Part shown: piece after piece, positions 33,275 to 44,410 of the stretch
Layout of the letters: each line of letters opens with the position of its first letter
How positions within the stretch are numbered: position 1 is the stretch's first letter
From: Chionoecetes opilio
Taxonomy: Eukaryota; Arthropoda; Malacostraca; Decapoda; Majidae
Length of the DNA stretch: 64,000 nt
Assembly: GCA_016584305.1 (NCBI GenBank)
Contig: JACEEZ010019104.1
Coordinates: 148,501 to 212,500, forward strand
Direction: 5' to 3'
Notes under the pieces: model-generated
Database searches by the model: none
Seen by the model: only the letters and a program-made list of their open reading frames with translations
Told to the model about the DNA's origin: nothing
Position numbers and translations under genes: made by a program

Positions 33275-34070
33275 CACTGCTCCCCTTTGATTTAAGCAAA
33301 CACGTTCATACTCAGCCAATTATTATTATAATTTTTTATTTTTTTTACATCAGAAAAGACTGGCCAAGGGCACAACAAAAATAGGTAGCACAAAGCCTGC
33401 TTAGCTGCCAGTCCCTATAAAGAAGACAGTAAGAGAATAAAAAAAAGAGTGGTGTGTCAACTTAGTTCGGGAGGTGTCTTGGTGAAAGGTGAAAAGGGAT
33501 GAAAGAGTAAAGATACTGATTAACTCTTGCATTAGGAAGATGGCCAGAATAGGGATGAGAATGAGTAGAAAGTCTTGTGCAGTGAGGCCGCGGGAGCGGG
33601 GGAGGCATGCAGTTAGCAAGTTCAGAAGAGCAATGAGCATGAAAATAACGGTATAGAAGATACCAAGATAAGCAGCATTCCGGCGGTGATTTAAAGATTG
33701 AAGACAGTCAGTCAGAGGAGGGGAGTTGATGAGACGAAAAGCTTTTGACTCAACCCTGTTTAGGAGAGCTCTATGAGTGGATCCTCCCCAAATATGTGAG
33801 ACATACACCATACATGGGCGGATAAGGCCCCTGTACAGAGCAAACAATTGGGAGGGAGAAAACAAAGGACGCAGACGCCACAGCACACCTAACTTATTAG
33901 AAGCTGTTTTAGCAATAGATGAGTTGTGAGAATTCCAGTTTAGATTTTTAGTAAAGGATAGTCCTAAGATTTTCATTGTAGAAGAAGGAAATAGTTGAGT
34001 GTCATTGAAGAAGAGGGGATAGTTATCTGGTAGTTATGTCGAGTAGATAGGTGAAGAAGGTTTGAATTAA
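33275..34070 (-). pseudogene. jockey-like LINE 3' fragment, copy A
   Basis: The minus strand reads MKILGLSFTKNLNWNSHNSS, GVLWRLRPLFSPSQLFALYR and [20 protein letters not shown], the post-RT region of the element at 36.5-38.75 kb. About 75 bp present in copy B (36703-36778) are deleted here near 33480. The match decays after about 34050, just before an ambiguous base. Confidence 0.88.
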
Positions 34071-35161
34071 CAAAACAAGGTTTGCTTTCAATTAGAAAAT
34101 AGAAGTAGCTAGTGAAATAGTTGAGTGTATGACAGTAGGAANTATAATATAATAGTATATATAATAAAGATATATATTTTAATATATTATAATATATATA
34201 TTATTTTTGATATATAAACGTTTTAATTTTTTATATAATAATACTATATAATTGATAATATATAGTATAAAATATTAATATATTATAATATATATTCATA
34301 TATACATACGTTATATAATATAATATAAATAATAATACGTATATCTTTTAATATATAATATATATATACATACTATATATATTTTTAAATAATAATCATA
34401 CGTAAATTTAATATAAGTAATTATAAGGGATTATATATAATAATATATATATATAATATTATATATTTTATATAAATTATAGATATATTATTATATATAT
34501 AAGTATATAGAATAATTTTAGATATATATATATATAGATAATATAATATATTTTAGATATAAATAGTATATATTATATATAAATATTAGATATTTTATAT
34601 ATTTTATATAAAAAATATACGATAATAATAAAAATATATATATACATATATATATAGTATATAATATATATAAAGTATATATATAATATATTTTAAAAGA
34701 ATAGTATATATATATATATATATACGGTATATAAGTATATATATATATGATATATATATATTTTATATATATCATCGTTAATAGATATAATATTTTATAT
34801 ATATAATATATTTATATATATAAAATTTATATATATTTATCTATATATATATTATATATATTCTTATATATATATATAAAATTTTTTCCTTATATATGTA
34901 TTATATATTATACTATATATAGGTCGGGATATAATATATACGTATATATATTTATATTATAATATATAATTATATATAAAAGCTTATATATCTATATATA
35001 TATATATCTTATTAGTTTATATATATCATAAAATATATATTTTAAAATTTAAGTATTTTTTTATATTTTATATATATATATATATATGTATGCAATATAT
35101 ATATATATATATAGGGTATATATATATATATGTTATATATATATATTATATATATACGTAT

Positions 35162-35208
<47 letters not shown>

Positions 35209-35235
35209 ATATATATATATTATATATATATTCTG

Positions 35236-35305
<70 letters not shown>

Positions 35306-35365
35306 ATAAAATATATATGTACTATCTATCTATCTATATATCTATCTATCTATCTATTCTAAAAT
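34071..35365. repeat. AT-rich low-complexity block with an ambiguous base
   Basis: Nearly pure A/T with irregular ATATA words and a single N at 34142. It separates the two copies of a duplicated segment and ends in (TCTA)n at 35319-35360. Frames here are artefacts. Confidence 0.9.
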
Positions 35366-36362
35366 TGATAGTCGCCGTACATCTGTGAATATGTCGACCA
35401 TTTCTGTATTTCCTTCTAAAAAATATCTTGTGATGGTACTACACAGTGTAGTACGTGGCAACTCGTACACACATAAATCGAACGATCTACTCAAGTCCTC
35501 ATTAACAACGGCTTCAGTGAAAGAGACATCAACCGTCCGACCAAGAAAATTATGGAGAGCTGGTGCAATCCTAACGCCACAGAAAAGAGCCATGACATAA
35601 CTATTTTTTACCGGGCTTTCTTCTCTACCGTTTACAAGGAAGAAAAATAATATCACAAATCGTCAACCGTAATGTGAAACCTACAGACACAGAGAGAAGA
35701 ATAAAACAACAAATATATTACAAGAACAAGAAAACCAGCAACCTCCGTCTCCGAAGCAGCCCAATCCAGACGAAAGAGACAATCCAGTAGTACCATGTCG
35801 TTTATAGGATCACATGCAAAAGAGGAAACTGTGAAGTCCTCCCCTCATCCTACATTGGCATGACGACAACGAAGCTGTCTCGACGTCTTACTTAACATTA
35901 AACTTCCGGATCCCCAAAAAGTCACTTACTAGAGAAACACGGCATCACCATCACAAGATAATTTTTAGAGGAAAATACAGAAATGATCGACATGTGCACA
36001 GATGTACGGCGACTGCCAATTTAGAAGCACTGTACATAAATATTAATCCCAAGCTAACATACAAGCACACGACCAATAAACTCTCCAAGCATGAGAAGAA
36101 AACAGGGTAGCGATATCCAACCCGCAGAGACGCAAAGCAAGAAGAGCAGAAGTCATTCACCAATGAGCGTCGCCCGCTCACACGGGAGGACGCCAGGACT
36201 TTCCTAAATAGGGCTCACACTGTACCCACATCATTCTTAACTCTACCTCTGAGGACAAAACATCTCTCCACACTGCTGAAGAAGGTCCATGACCCGAAAT
36301 CGCGATACAGCAAAATGATCAGCTACGGCGAGGTAGCATCACTTTTCACATCACTTTTAAAC
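35366..36362 (+). pseudogene. Penelope-like element fragment, copy B
   Basis: Almost identical to 32157-33172, including the inverted about 80-bp head, the GIY-YIG region and the tail AATCGCGATACAGC. A few single-base losses shift frames differently from copy A. No complete protein remains. Confidence 0.75.
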
Positions 36363-36456
36363 GATATATATATATATTATATATATATATATATAATATA
36401 TATATATATATATAGATATATATATATATTATATATATATATATATTATATATATA

Positions 36457-36489
<33 letters not shown>

Positions 36490-36490
36490 C
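36363..36490. repeat. (TA)n microsatellite
   Basis: TA dinucleotides at the same relative place as 33173-33266. Confidence 0.95.
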
Positions 36491-36499
36491 GGAGCTCAC

Positions 36500-38760
36500 T
36501 GCTCCCCTTTGATTTAAGTAAACACGTTCATACTCAGCCAATTATTATTATAATTTTTTATTTTTTTTACATCAGAAAAGACTGGCCAAGGGCACAACAA
36601 AAATAGGTAGCACAAAGCCTGCTTAGCTGCCAGTCCCTATAAAGAAGACAGTAAGAGAATAAAAAAAAGAGAGGTGTGCCAACTTAGTTCGGGAGGTGTC
36701 TTGTTACTCTTCTCTTGACAAGATTTAAGTCGTAGGAAAATGGAAAAATAAAGGCAGGAAGAGAGTTCCAGAGTGTACCGGTGAAAGGGATGAAAGAGTA
36801 AAGATACTGATTAACTCTTGCATTAGGAAGATGGCCAGAATAGGGATGAGAATGAGTAGAAAGTCTTGTGCAGCGAGGCCGCGGGAGCGGGGGAGGCATG
36901 CAGTTAGCAAGTTCAGAAGAGCAATGAGCATGAAAATAACGGTATAGAAGATACCAAGATAAGCAGCATTCCGGCGGTGATTTAAAGATTGAAGACAGTC
37001 AGTCAGAGGAGGGGAGTTGATGAGACGAAAAGCTTTTGACTCAACCCTGTTTAGGAGAGCTCTATGAGTGGATCCTCCCCAAATATGTGAGACATACACC
37101 ATACATGGCCGGATAAGGCCCCTGTACAGAGCAAATAATTGGGAGGGAGAAAACAAAGGACGCAGACGCCACAGGACACCTAACTTATTAAAAGCTGTTT
37201 TAGCAATAGATGAGTTGTGAGAATTCCAGTTTAGATTTTTAGTAAAGGATAGTCCTAAGATGTTCATTGTAGAAGAAGGAAATAGTTGAGTGTCATTGAA
37301 GAAGAGGGGATAATTATCTGGTAGGTTATGTCGAGTAGATAGGTGAAGAAATTGGGTTTTTGAGGCATTAAGCAAAACAAGGTTTGCTTTGCCCCAATCA
37401 GAAATTACAGAAAGATCAGAAGTTAGGCGCTCGGTGGCATCTCTCCGTGAATCACTTAGTTCCTGTTGAGTTGAACATCTAATAAAAGACGTTGAAAAAT
37501 GCAGGGTAGAATCATCAGCGTAGGAGTGGATAGGGCTTTGAGTTAGACAAAGAAGATCATTAATGAAAAATAGAAAGAGAGTGGGTGATGGGACAGAACC
37601 CTGTGAAACACCACTATTGATAGATTTAGGAGAAGAACAATGTTCGTCTACAGTAGCTGCAATAGAACGGTTTGAAAGGAAACTTAAGATGAAGGTACAG
37701 AGAGAAGGATAGACACCGAATGAGGGTAGTTTGGAAATTAAAGATTTGTGCCAGACTCTATCAAAAGCTTTTGATATGTCAAGGGCAACAGCAAAAGTTT
37801 CACCGAAACCCCTAAACCAGGATGACCAAGATTCAGTTAGGAAAGCTAGAAGATCGCCAGTAGATCGCCCCTTATGGAAACCGTACTGACGATCAGATAG
37901 AAGATTGTGAGCAGACAGATGCTTAAGAATCTTCTTATTAAATATAGATTCAAAAACTTTAGAAAGGCATGAAGTCAAAGCTATAGGACGGTAGTTTGAA
38001 GGATTAGAACGGTCACCCTTCTTAGGAACAGGTTGGATGTGAGCAAACTTCCAGCAAGAAGGAAAGGTGGAAGTAGATAGACAAAGACGGAAAAGTTTGA
38101 CCACGCAGGATGCAAGCACAGAAGCACAGTTTTTGAGAACAATAGGGGGGACTCCGTCAGGACTGTAAGCCTTCCGAGGATCTAGGCCAGAAAGGGCAAA
38201 GAAAACATCATACGAAGGATCTTAATAACAGGCATAATATAGTCAGAGGGTGGAGGAGAAGGAGGAACATCAACATCAACCAGAGTGGAATTTTCAGCAA
38301 AGGTTTGAGCGAAGAGTTCAGCTTTATAAATAGATAAGACAGCTGTGGAGCCATCTGGGTGAAGCATAGGAGGGAAAGATGAAGAAGAAAAATTGTTAGA
38401 GATGTTATTTGCAAGATGCCAGAAGTCACAAGAGGAATTTGATTCAGAAAGATTTTGACATTTTCTATGAATGAAGGAGTTTTTGGTAAGTTGAAGTAAA
38501 GATTTGGCATGATTACGGGCAGAAATATACAGGGCATGAGTTTCAGTAGATGGATGGTTACATACCGTCTGTGAGCCGCCTCTCTATCTCGGACAGCATG
38601 AGAACAAGCAGAGTTAAACCAAGGTTTACGGGCTTTAGGATTACAGAAAGTGTGTGGAATGTACGCCTCCATGCCAGAGACTATGACCTCAGTTATGCGG
38701 TTGCACAAAGAGATGGGTCTCTGACATGGACAAATATATATTCATGCACTGTTTATGACA
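36500..38760 (-). pseudogene. jockey-like LINE, RT nearly intact
   Basis: The minus strand has a 464-residue open frame from 38119 with KFAHIQPVPKKGDRSNPSNY, RPIALTSCLSKVFE, YGFHKGRSTGDLL, ALDISKAFDRVWHKSLI, GVSQGSV and the catalytic SYADD, then the thumb and the GVLWRLRPLF region. A frameshift near 36950 throws off the last about 90 residues, which continue in another frame to a stop at 36684 (TRHLPN). Upstream (38208-38708) the frame is WFNSACSHAVRDREAAHRRY, the linker after the endonuclease, with a break at about 38180. The A-rich 3' end lies near 36546-36570. Such elements insert by target-primed reverse transcription. This copy lacks the endonuclease and is dead. Confidence 0.92.
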
Positions 38761-39235
38761 CACTAAATCTGCACCAAAAACAGAGTTGATGTCTTGAAGG
38801 TCACAGGTTCTTCCTGTATATATACATCATCTTGCCAAAAAACTGTTGCCTCTCGGAATTTGTCTGCTTTGTCTTTTTTTGAAATCCGATATTTTTCAAG
38901 TACACCATGACACTTAATTTTTCCAGATATCGCACAGGTCTTTTTATATTTAGACAAAGAACCCTGCGTACTGTGAAATACGAGGGGTGCTTTTTGTATC
39001 TAAAATGATGAACAAGGACTGCTTTAACAATTTATCCTGCATCTTCTCTATTTGGGCTGTTAGATTTCCTTGCTTGAATTTTCTGTAGATTTGTTTTGCA
39101 AAGTGTAGGTCTTTTAGCATTTGTTGTTCATGTGGTACACAAAATTGTCCTCGCCGATCAATTTCAATGTTATGTAAACACAGTCATTTAAAATTTTTGC
39201 TGCTTCTCTGATTTTCTTTCTTCCAATTTCACTGC
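38761..39235 (-). other. Unrecognised, possibly degenerate coding
   Basis: The minus strand holds short Lys-rich frames, such as YRISKKDKADKFREATVFWQ at about 38800-38900, that look like coding remains. I do not recognise the family. It lies between a LINE and the third Penelope-like copy. Confidence 0.2.
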
Positions 39236-39239
39236 TGTT

Positions 39240-40460
39240 TTTTGTAACAAATTTGTAAGCCAGACATATATTGCCGCTACATCGATGACATCTTTATCAA
39301 AACGAAAAGTCACTAGGAAGCAGAACAGCTGAAGCTCTGCCTACAAGATACTTCAGGCCTCACCTTCATCATAGAAAGCAGCTCAGACAAATCAATGCCG
39401 TTCTTAGACGTCCTTGTTACGCAGGAAGAATAATAATTCATCACAAACGTCTACGTAAAACCAACGAACGCCGGATACTGCCTCAACGGAGAAAGCGATT
39501 GCCCGCAGAGATATAAAGACTCCACAATCGGTGCTTACATCAGAAGAGCTCTCACACACTGCAGTACATGGCAACTTATGCACAAAGAAATCGAGCGATC
39601 CACTCAAGTCCTCATCAACAACGGCTTCAGCGAGAGACATCAACCGTCAGACTAAGAAAATCATGGAGAACTGGTACAACCCTAACGCCACAAAAAAGAG
39701 TCAGGACATAACTATCTTCTACCTAATGTGAAACCTGCAGACCCAGAGAGGAGAATAAAACTACAAATTTATTACAAAAACAAGAACACCAGCAACCTCC
39801 TTCTCCGTAACAGCCCAAGCCACACGAAGTAGAGAAAACAAAATTCCCATGTCGTATATAGGATCACATGCAAAAGAGGAAACTGTGAAGTCCTCCCCTC
39901 ATCCTACATCGGCATGACGACAACGAAGCTGTCCAGACGTCTTACTTGCCACCTAACTTCCGGAGCCCCAAAAAGTCACCTATTAGAAAAACATGGCATC
40001 ATCATCACAAAAACATTTCTAGAAGAAAATACAGATTGGTCGACATGTGTGCAGATGTGCGGTGACTTCCAATTCTAGAAGCACTATACATAAAAGAGAT
40101 CAATCCCAAGCTTAACGTACAGGCAAGCGACCTACAAGCTCTACCCAGCATCAAAAGAACAAAAGCAAATAACAGCCTACTCACAGAAAAGCAAAGCGAG
40201 GAGTCAACAACCAATAAACGTCTCCACTCACGGAGAAGAGAAGCAGAAGCTATCTACCAATCAGCGCCGCCACTAGGCTGCGTGGCAGGCAGACTCTATC
40301 TATAAATAGCGCTTCACTCCGCATCTAAGTCATGCTCACCTCTACAACTGAGGAGAAAACGTCTTCCACATGCTGCTGAAGAAGGGTTCTTAGACCCGAA
40401 ATAGTGATACAGCAAAATGACAAGCTACGGCGAAGTCATACAAGTGATTACAAAAGAGAA
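39240..40460 (+). pseudogene. Penelope-like element fragment, copy C (RT and GIY-YIG)
   Basis: This copy extends further 5' than the others and shows the RT catalytic motif YCRYIDDIFIK (about 39270-39300). QLKLCLQDTSGLTFIIESSS, MPFLDVLV and a long thumb segment with AYIRRALTHCSTWQLMHKEI follow. The GIY-YIG endonuclease comes next (VVYRITCKRGNC at about 39850, SYIGMTTTKLSRRL at about 39904), then LEALYIKEINPKLN. In-frame stops (near 39315 and 39429) and shifts (near 39640) break it. The RT-plus-GIY-YIG order is diagnostic for Penelope-like elements, which are a retroelement class apart from LINEs. Confidence 0.88.
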
Positions 40461-40682
40461 TAAACACTCTTAAGACAAAGAGAAAATATCTCTAAAAAGA
40501 TAATAACCGCTGAACTTGCTATCACTTTTAATGAGATCTGTCTCAGAGAAAATCTCCTGCCCGTATATACTCTACCATAGACCACTATATACCTGGACTG
40601 CTCACGGAATATCGGCCTGTCGCGCAAGGGCCCGAAGTCGAAGGGCCGCTCGGATTCATAAATATATATACGGATCATATGG

Positions 40683-41060
40683 ACTGGTTTATCAGTATAT
40701 ATGATATACTGTAATCTTCGTAAATGTTTGTTCTATAATATTATCAAATAAAAAACAGTAAAACACGCTAAAGAAATGCCATTACGAGACTATGAAGAAA
40801 TATGCATGAACTTAATATTCACTTCAACTCTTCGCCATTTAAAACTTTGCGTGTCAACTTTTTTCATGAAGGGTATCAATATAAGCGCAATTTTATTAGC
40901 TTTCCATTGATGTATTTCGTTATCTGATAAATTAATTAGAACCATGCATAAATTAGCGTTAAATAAATAAATAAAATCATCAATCGGGTAATTTTCCCGA
41001 TTGATGATGTTATTTATTTACTTATATATTTCGTTTTCTGATAAATGAATTAGTACCATG
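40683..41060. repeat. Palindromic-family unit TTTATCAGTATATATGATAT
   Basis: One about 310-bp unit of the family found at 3.9, 22.8, 25.1 and 56.2 kb, running from TTTATCAGTATATATGATAT to the AATCGGGTAATTTTCCCGATT centre (about 40985), then about 60 bp of the inverted arm (to 41060), where it is cut off by unrelated sequence. Confidence 0.8.
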
Positions 41061-41189
41061 TATAAATTGCTGTCACTGCGTTCTTCAACATCACTCAGAT
41101 CTTCTAGAGGAGGTAGTTGTTCGAAAACTGGCACTGAATTTCAGCTGGATGAGGCATTGGTCTTATAGCTGACGGTAGATTAGGATATT

Positions 41190-41560
41190 CTATTTACTTT
41201 TATTTTTCTTGTTAAATCCTGATGTTTTCACTAAACAAAAGTAACAGTCTGTGGAATGATCTTTTTGCTCTCGCCAAACCATGGGGATACCAAATGCCAA
41301 CTTTTCACGTGTTCCTTTGGTCCACATCCGTAATCTCTCGACACACTGCTTGCACACTTTGTGAGGGGCCCATAGCTTGTCTTGATCACCGAGTTTCACT
41401 TTAAAATATGCGAAATATGCTTGTTTGACAAATACGCTGATGCTTGCCCTCTGACTTGGAATGGTGAAACTACCACATATATAGCAGAAAGAGTCAGGGT
41501 TGTTTAGGCATTTACGACGAGACGTAGCAGGAGCAGACATGATCTGAAACAAAAGAAATA
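41190..41560 (-). pseudogene. Cys-rich zinc-binding ORF fragment of unknown family
   Basis: The minus strand from ATG at about 41540 reads MSAPATSRRKCLNNPDSFCY, ICGSF, KVCKQCVERLRMWTKGTR and DHSTDCYFC. The three CxxC pairs suggest a small zinc-binding fold at the N-terminus of a longer protein. The frame stops at 41190 (TAG). Just past the stop the sequence continues in another frame (ILIYRQL...), so a frameshift may have created it. It sits beside a truncated palindromic element, which suggests a repeated, transposon-borne gene. I recall similar ORFs in arthropod annotations as uncharacterised proteins, but assign no function. Confidence 0.45.
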
Positions 41561-44289
41561 TATACCTATGTAAATAAAACACTAAGCTGGAATAGTTACA
41601 AGCTTTGAAAAAAAAAAAAACAGCATAAAACGAAATAGAAATTACAATGGTATGTTGTTACAAGGTTAAGAGAAAAGCCATAAAAAATCCCCCAAATTCC
41701 TACTATCCTAGTTTTCGGTTTGCAGATTTTTGATAGAAATGACCTATTGGGAGCTGCACAAAAACCCCCCACCGCACTTTTTCTAAATTTTTAACCTGCA
41801 CCAAACAAGTTGAAAATAGCTCTCGTTTAGTCAAATCGTAAACCCACTGGCAATTTTACTACAGCCCCCAAAGGGGAAAAATTTTTTGCTTTCTGGGGGG
41901 GTACCCTGTGGAAAAAAAACTTAAAAGTGCTAAAAAAAAAACTGCTCAGTTTTGGGGAATCAGAAACCCCAATTTTAGTTAAAAAAAGCTCAAAAATCTA
42001 ATTTAAACCCCTTTTTTTTTTTTCAAATTTTTCCCCAGTGTAATGTGTCGCGAAAAATAAATAACCCTAAAAGGGAACACGGGATTAGGGTTTTTAAAAG
42101 GTCCTCCCGGGCTAAAAAAAGTGTAATTTTTGCCTAAAAAAAGGTTTTCCCACTCGGGCCGAAAAATATCTGTGATATAAAAAGGGGAAAACCTAATTGA
42201 TTCCAATCCTTGATAGCCCATAAAAGGGGTTTTCCTTACTTGAGAAAAACTAACCAAGACTCCCTTTTAGTCTTCAAACCATTAAAAGGGAAATTTTGGA
42301 TCCTTTGAAGTTTTGGGTCAAACAATAAAAAAAAGCGGGTTTTTCCCTGAAAATATCAGTCCCTGGCCCCCACCCACCCCCCAAAGGAACAAATTGCCCA
42401 AAATTTAAATTAGGTCTTTTCCCTAGATCATAAAAGGTATAATTAGGGGGGGGGTCAAAGGGACAAAATTTTGGGAAAGCGGGATTTTCCCAAAATCCCC
42501 ACCTCCCACCCCATATTTAATTTCCCCAAAACGCCTTTAACTTAAAAAACTTTGGTGAAGAATACATGGGAACCAATACATGGCGGAATGGTTTACAATA
42601 TTAGCCGATATCAGGTGAAAATTTTGGGGATACATCTTTGGTAAAAGGGGCACCCAAAATATTATCCAAATCTTTCTTTTTTTAAAATTTAATAATCTGA
42701 GTGTAAAAGTTCCCTATCTGGGTTTCCCCCCTTAAACTTCCCCCCCCTGAAGAGAGATGGGAAAACCATTTGGGGTCAATGGGGAGGGACTATACGGGGG
42801 AAATTTTTGGTAACATTCAGGGAACTCTCCCCCCATCAATATAGCCCTGCATATTCATTTTGTACCTCTATAGGGTTTTAAAAATTTAAAAAATAGTAAA
42901 AAAGCCCAAAAAGGCCAAAACCTCTTTTTAAATTTGGTTTCCGGGGGCTAGGGTGGCCTGGGGTGTGTCACATAAAGGGGAAACTTTGGTTTCGTTGGGC
43001 CCCATTTTGGGGAAAATTTTTTTTCCACTAAAAAACCCTTTTCAATAATTGGTAAAGTGGTGGTTTTTTTCCCCCCCCCCCCCTTTGTGAGGGTTTATTG
43101 TCCGTCTTTCATAGGGGGTTTGGCGTAGGGATGGGGTAAAATTTAGTTGTAGTTGGGGGGGGGTTATTATTTAAGGAAATTTTGGAAAATAAAAAATACT
43201 GGGATAATAAAATTAACTTTCCCCAAAAGTATTAACCCCTTTTGGGCACCTAATATTAGCACCTTAATTGCAGCGACTGGCTATTGGTCGTCTTTAAAAT
43301 ATTGCTCCTATCCCTCGGGGTAAAAGGGGCCCCCCCCTGGTTATTGGTAGGGGTGCTTGGGCCGCCACCGACGATTAGACACCGTTTAGGTGGGGATTTT
43401 TGCGCCCGGTCCCGCCGCGGGCTTTAGATGTCATTTACACTCCGAGCCCTCGAGAGAATAAATCTCTCTTTAAAATATATTTTGTTGGTATTTTAACGTA
43501 CATTCCCCCCCTTTCCCCGGTTTAACATCTCTTTGGGCATTTAAAAAAGGAAGAAATTTTTTTACTTTACGTTAATTTTGTACAAAAAATTTTTTAAACC
43601 CAAAGGGAAACGTGTTAAATACGACAAAATGTTTACCGCCCCCTTTAAGAAAAATGGGTTTGGAAGATTTAAAAACCCCCATTTCCCAAGCACCCGGGCC
43701 TCCAGCCCTCCGCCTCTTTTCCTTCGGGGGCCTCACCCGGGCCCTACCTTTTTTCGAACCCACAAGAAGGCGGGTATTGTTTTTAAACAACCTAAAGGTT
43801 TTTAAAACCCCACTTTTTTCCACCGTTAGTTCCCTAGGGGTTGACTATTTGGGGTTTTGTGTGGGGAATAAAAAGGGAGGGGGGGTTTTTGGTTTAGGTG
43901 ACATCAAATTAAATCTAGGTATTGCTTTAAACTCCCACATTTTAAAATTATAATAAAATTATATAATATATTTTATATATAATATATAATATATTTTTTT
44001 TTATATATAAAATTATTGTTGGATCGAAAAACCGCAACCCATCAAAAACCCCCCACAAAATTTCAAAAAAACCCAACCGAAAAACCGCCTTTTCCAAAAG
44101 GGTGGGGTTTCCCCGTTGTGAAAAGGTTTAGTAGGGTTAGTATCCCCGTGAGGGTCATGACCCAAGTGATAAACAAAAAACAAAGCAAAACCCGGGGAAA
44201 AATTTTTTACTTCCATAGAATGTATCCCCTACAAAATACATGCCCCCCAGTAAAAAATGATAGCAAATTATTTTTGGGAAAAATGTTTG

Positions 44290-44410
44290 TTCTTTTTCCC
44301 TTTTTAAATTTAAAACACAGAAAAAACACAATAAAAAACATACTTTATGAGACTAAACGAAACTATGCTTTAACGAGCCCATTTTAAACTCGTCGCCATT
44401 TTAAAATTTT
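44290..44410. repeat. Degraded copy of the palindromic-family unit
   Basis: AACACAATAAAAAACATACTTTATGAGACT and the following text parallel the family's AAATGCCATTATGAGACT, CATGAACTTAATATTCAC and CTCTTCGCCATTTAA words with overwritten bases. It shows that ordinary repeats of this genome underlie the corrupted region. Confidence 0.5.
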
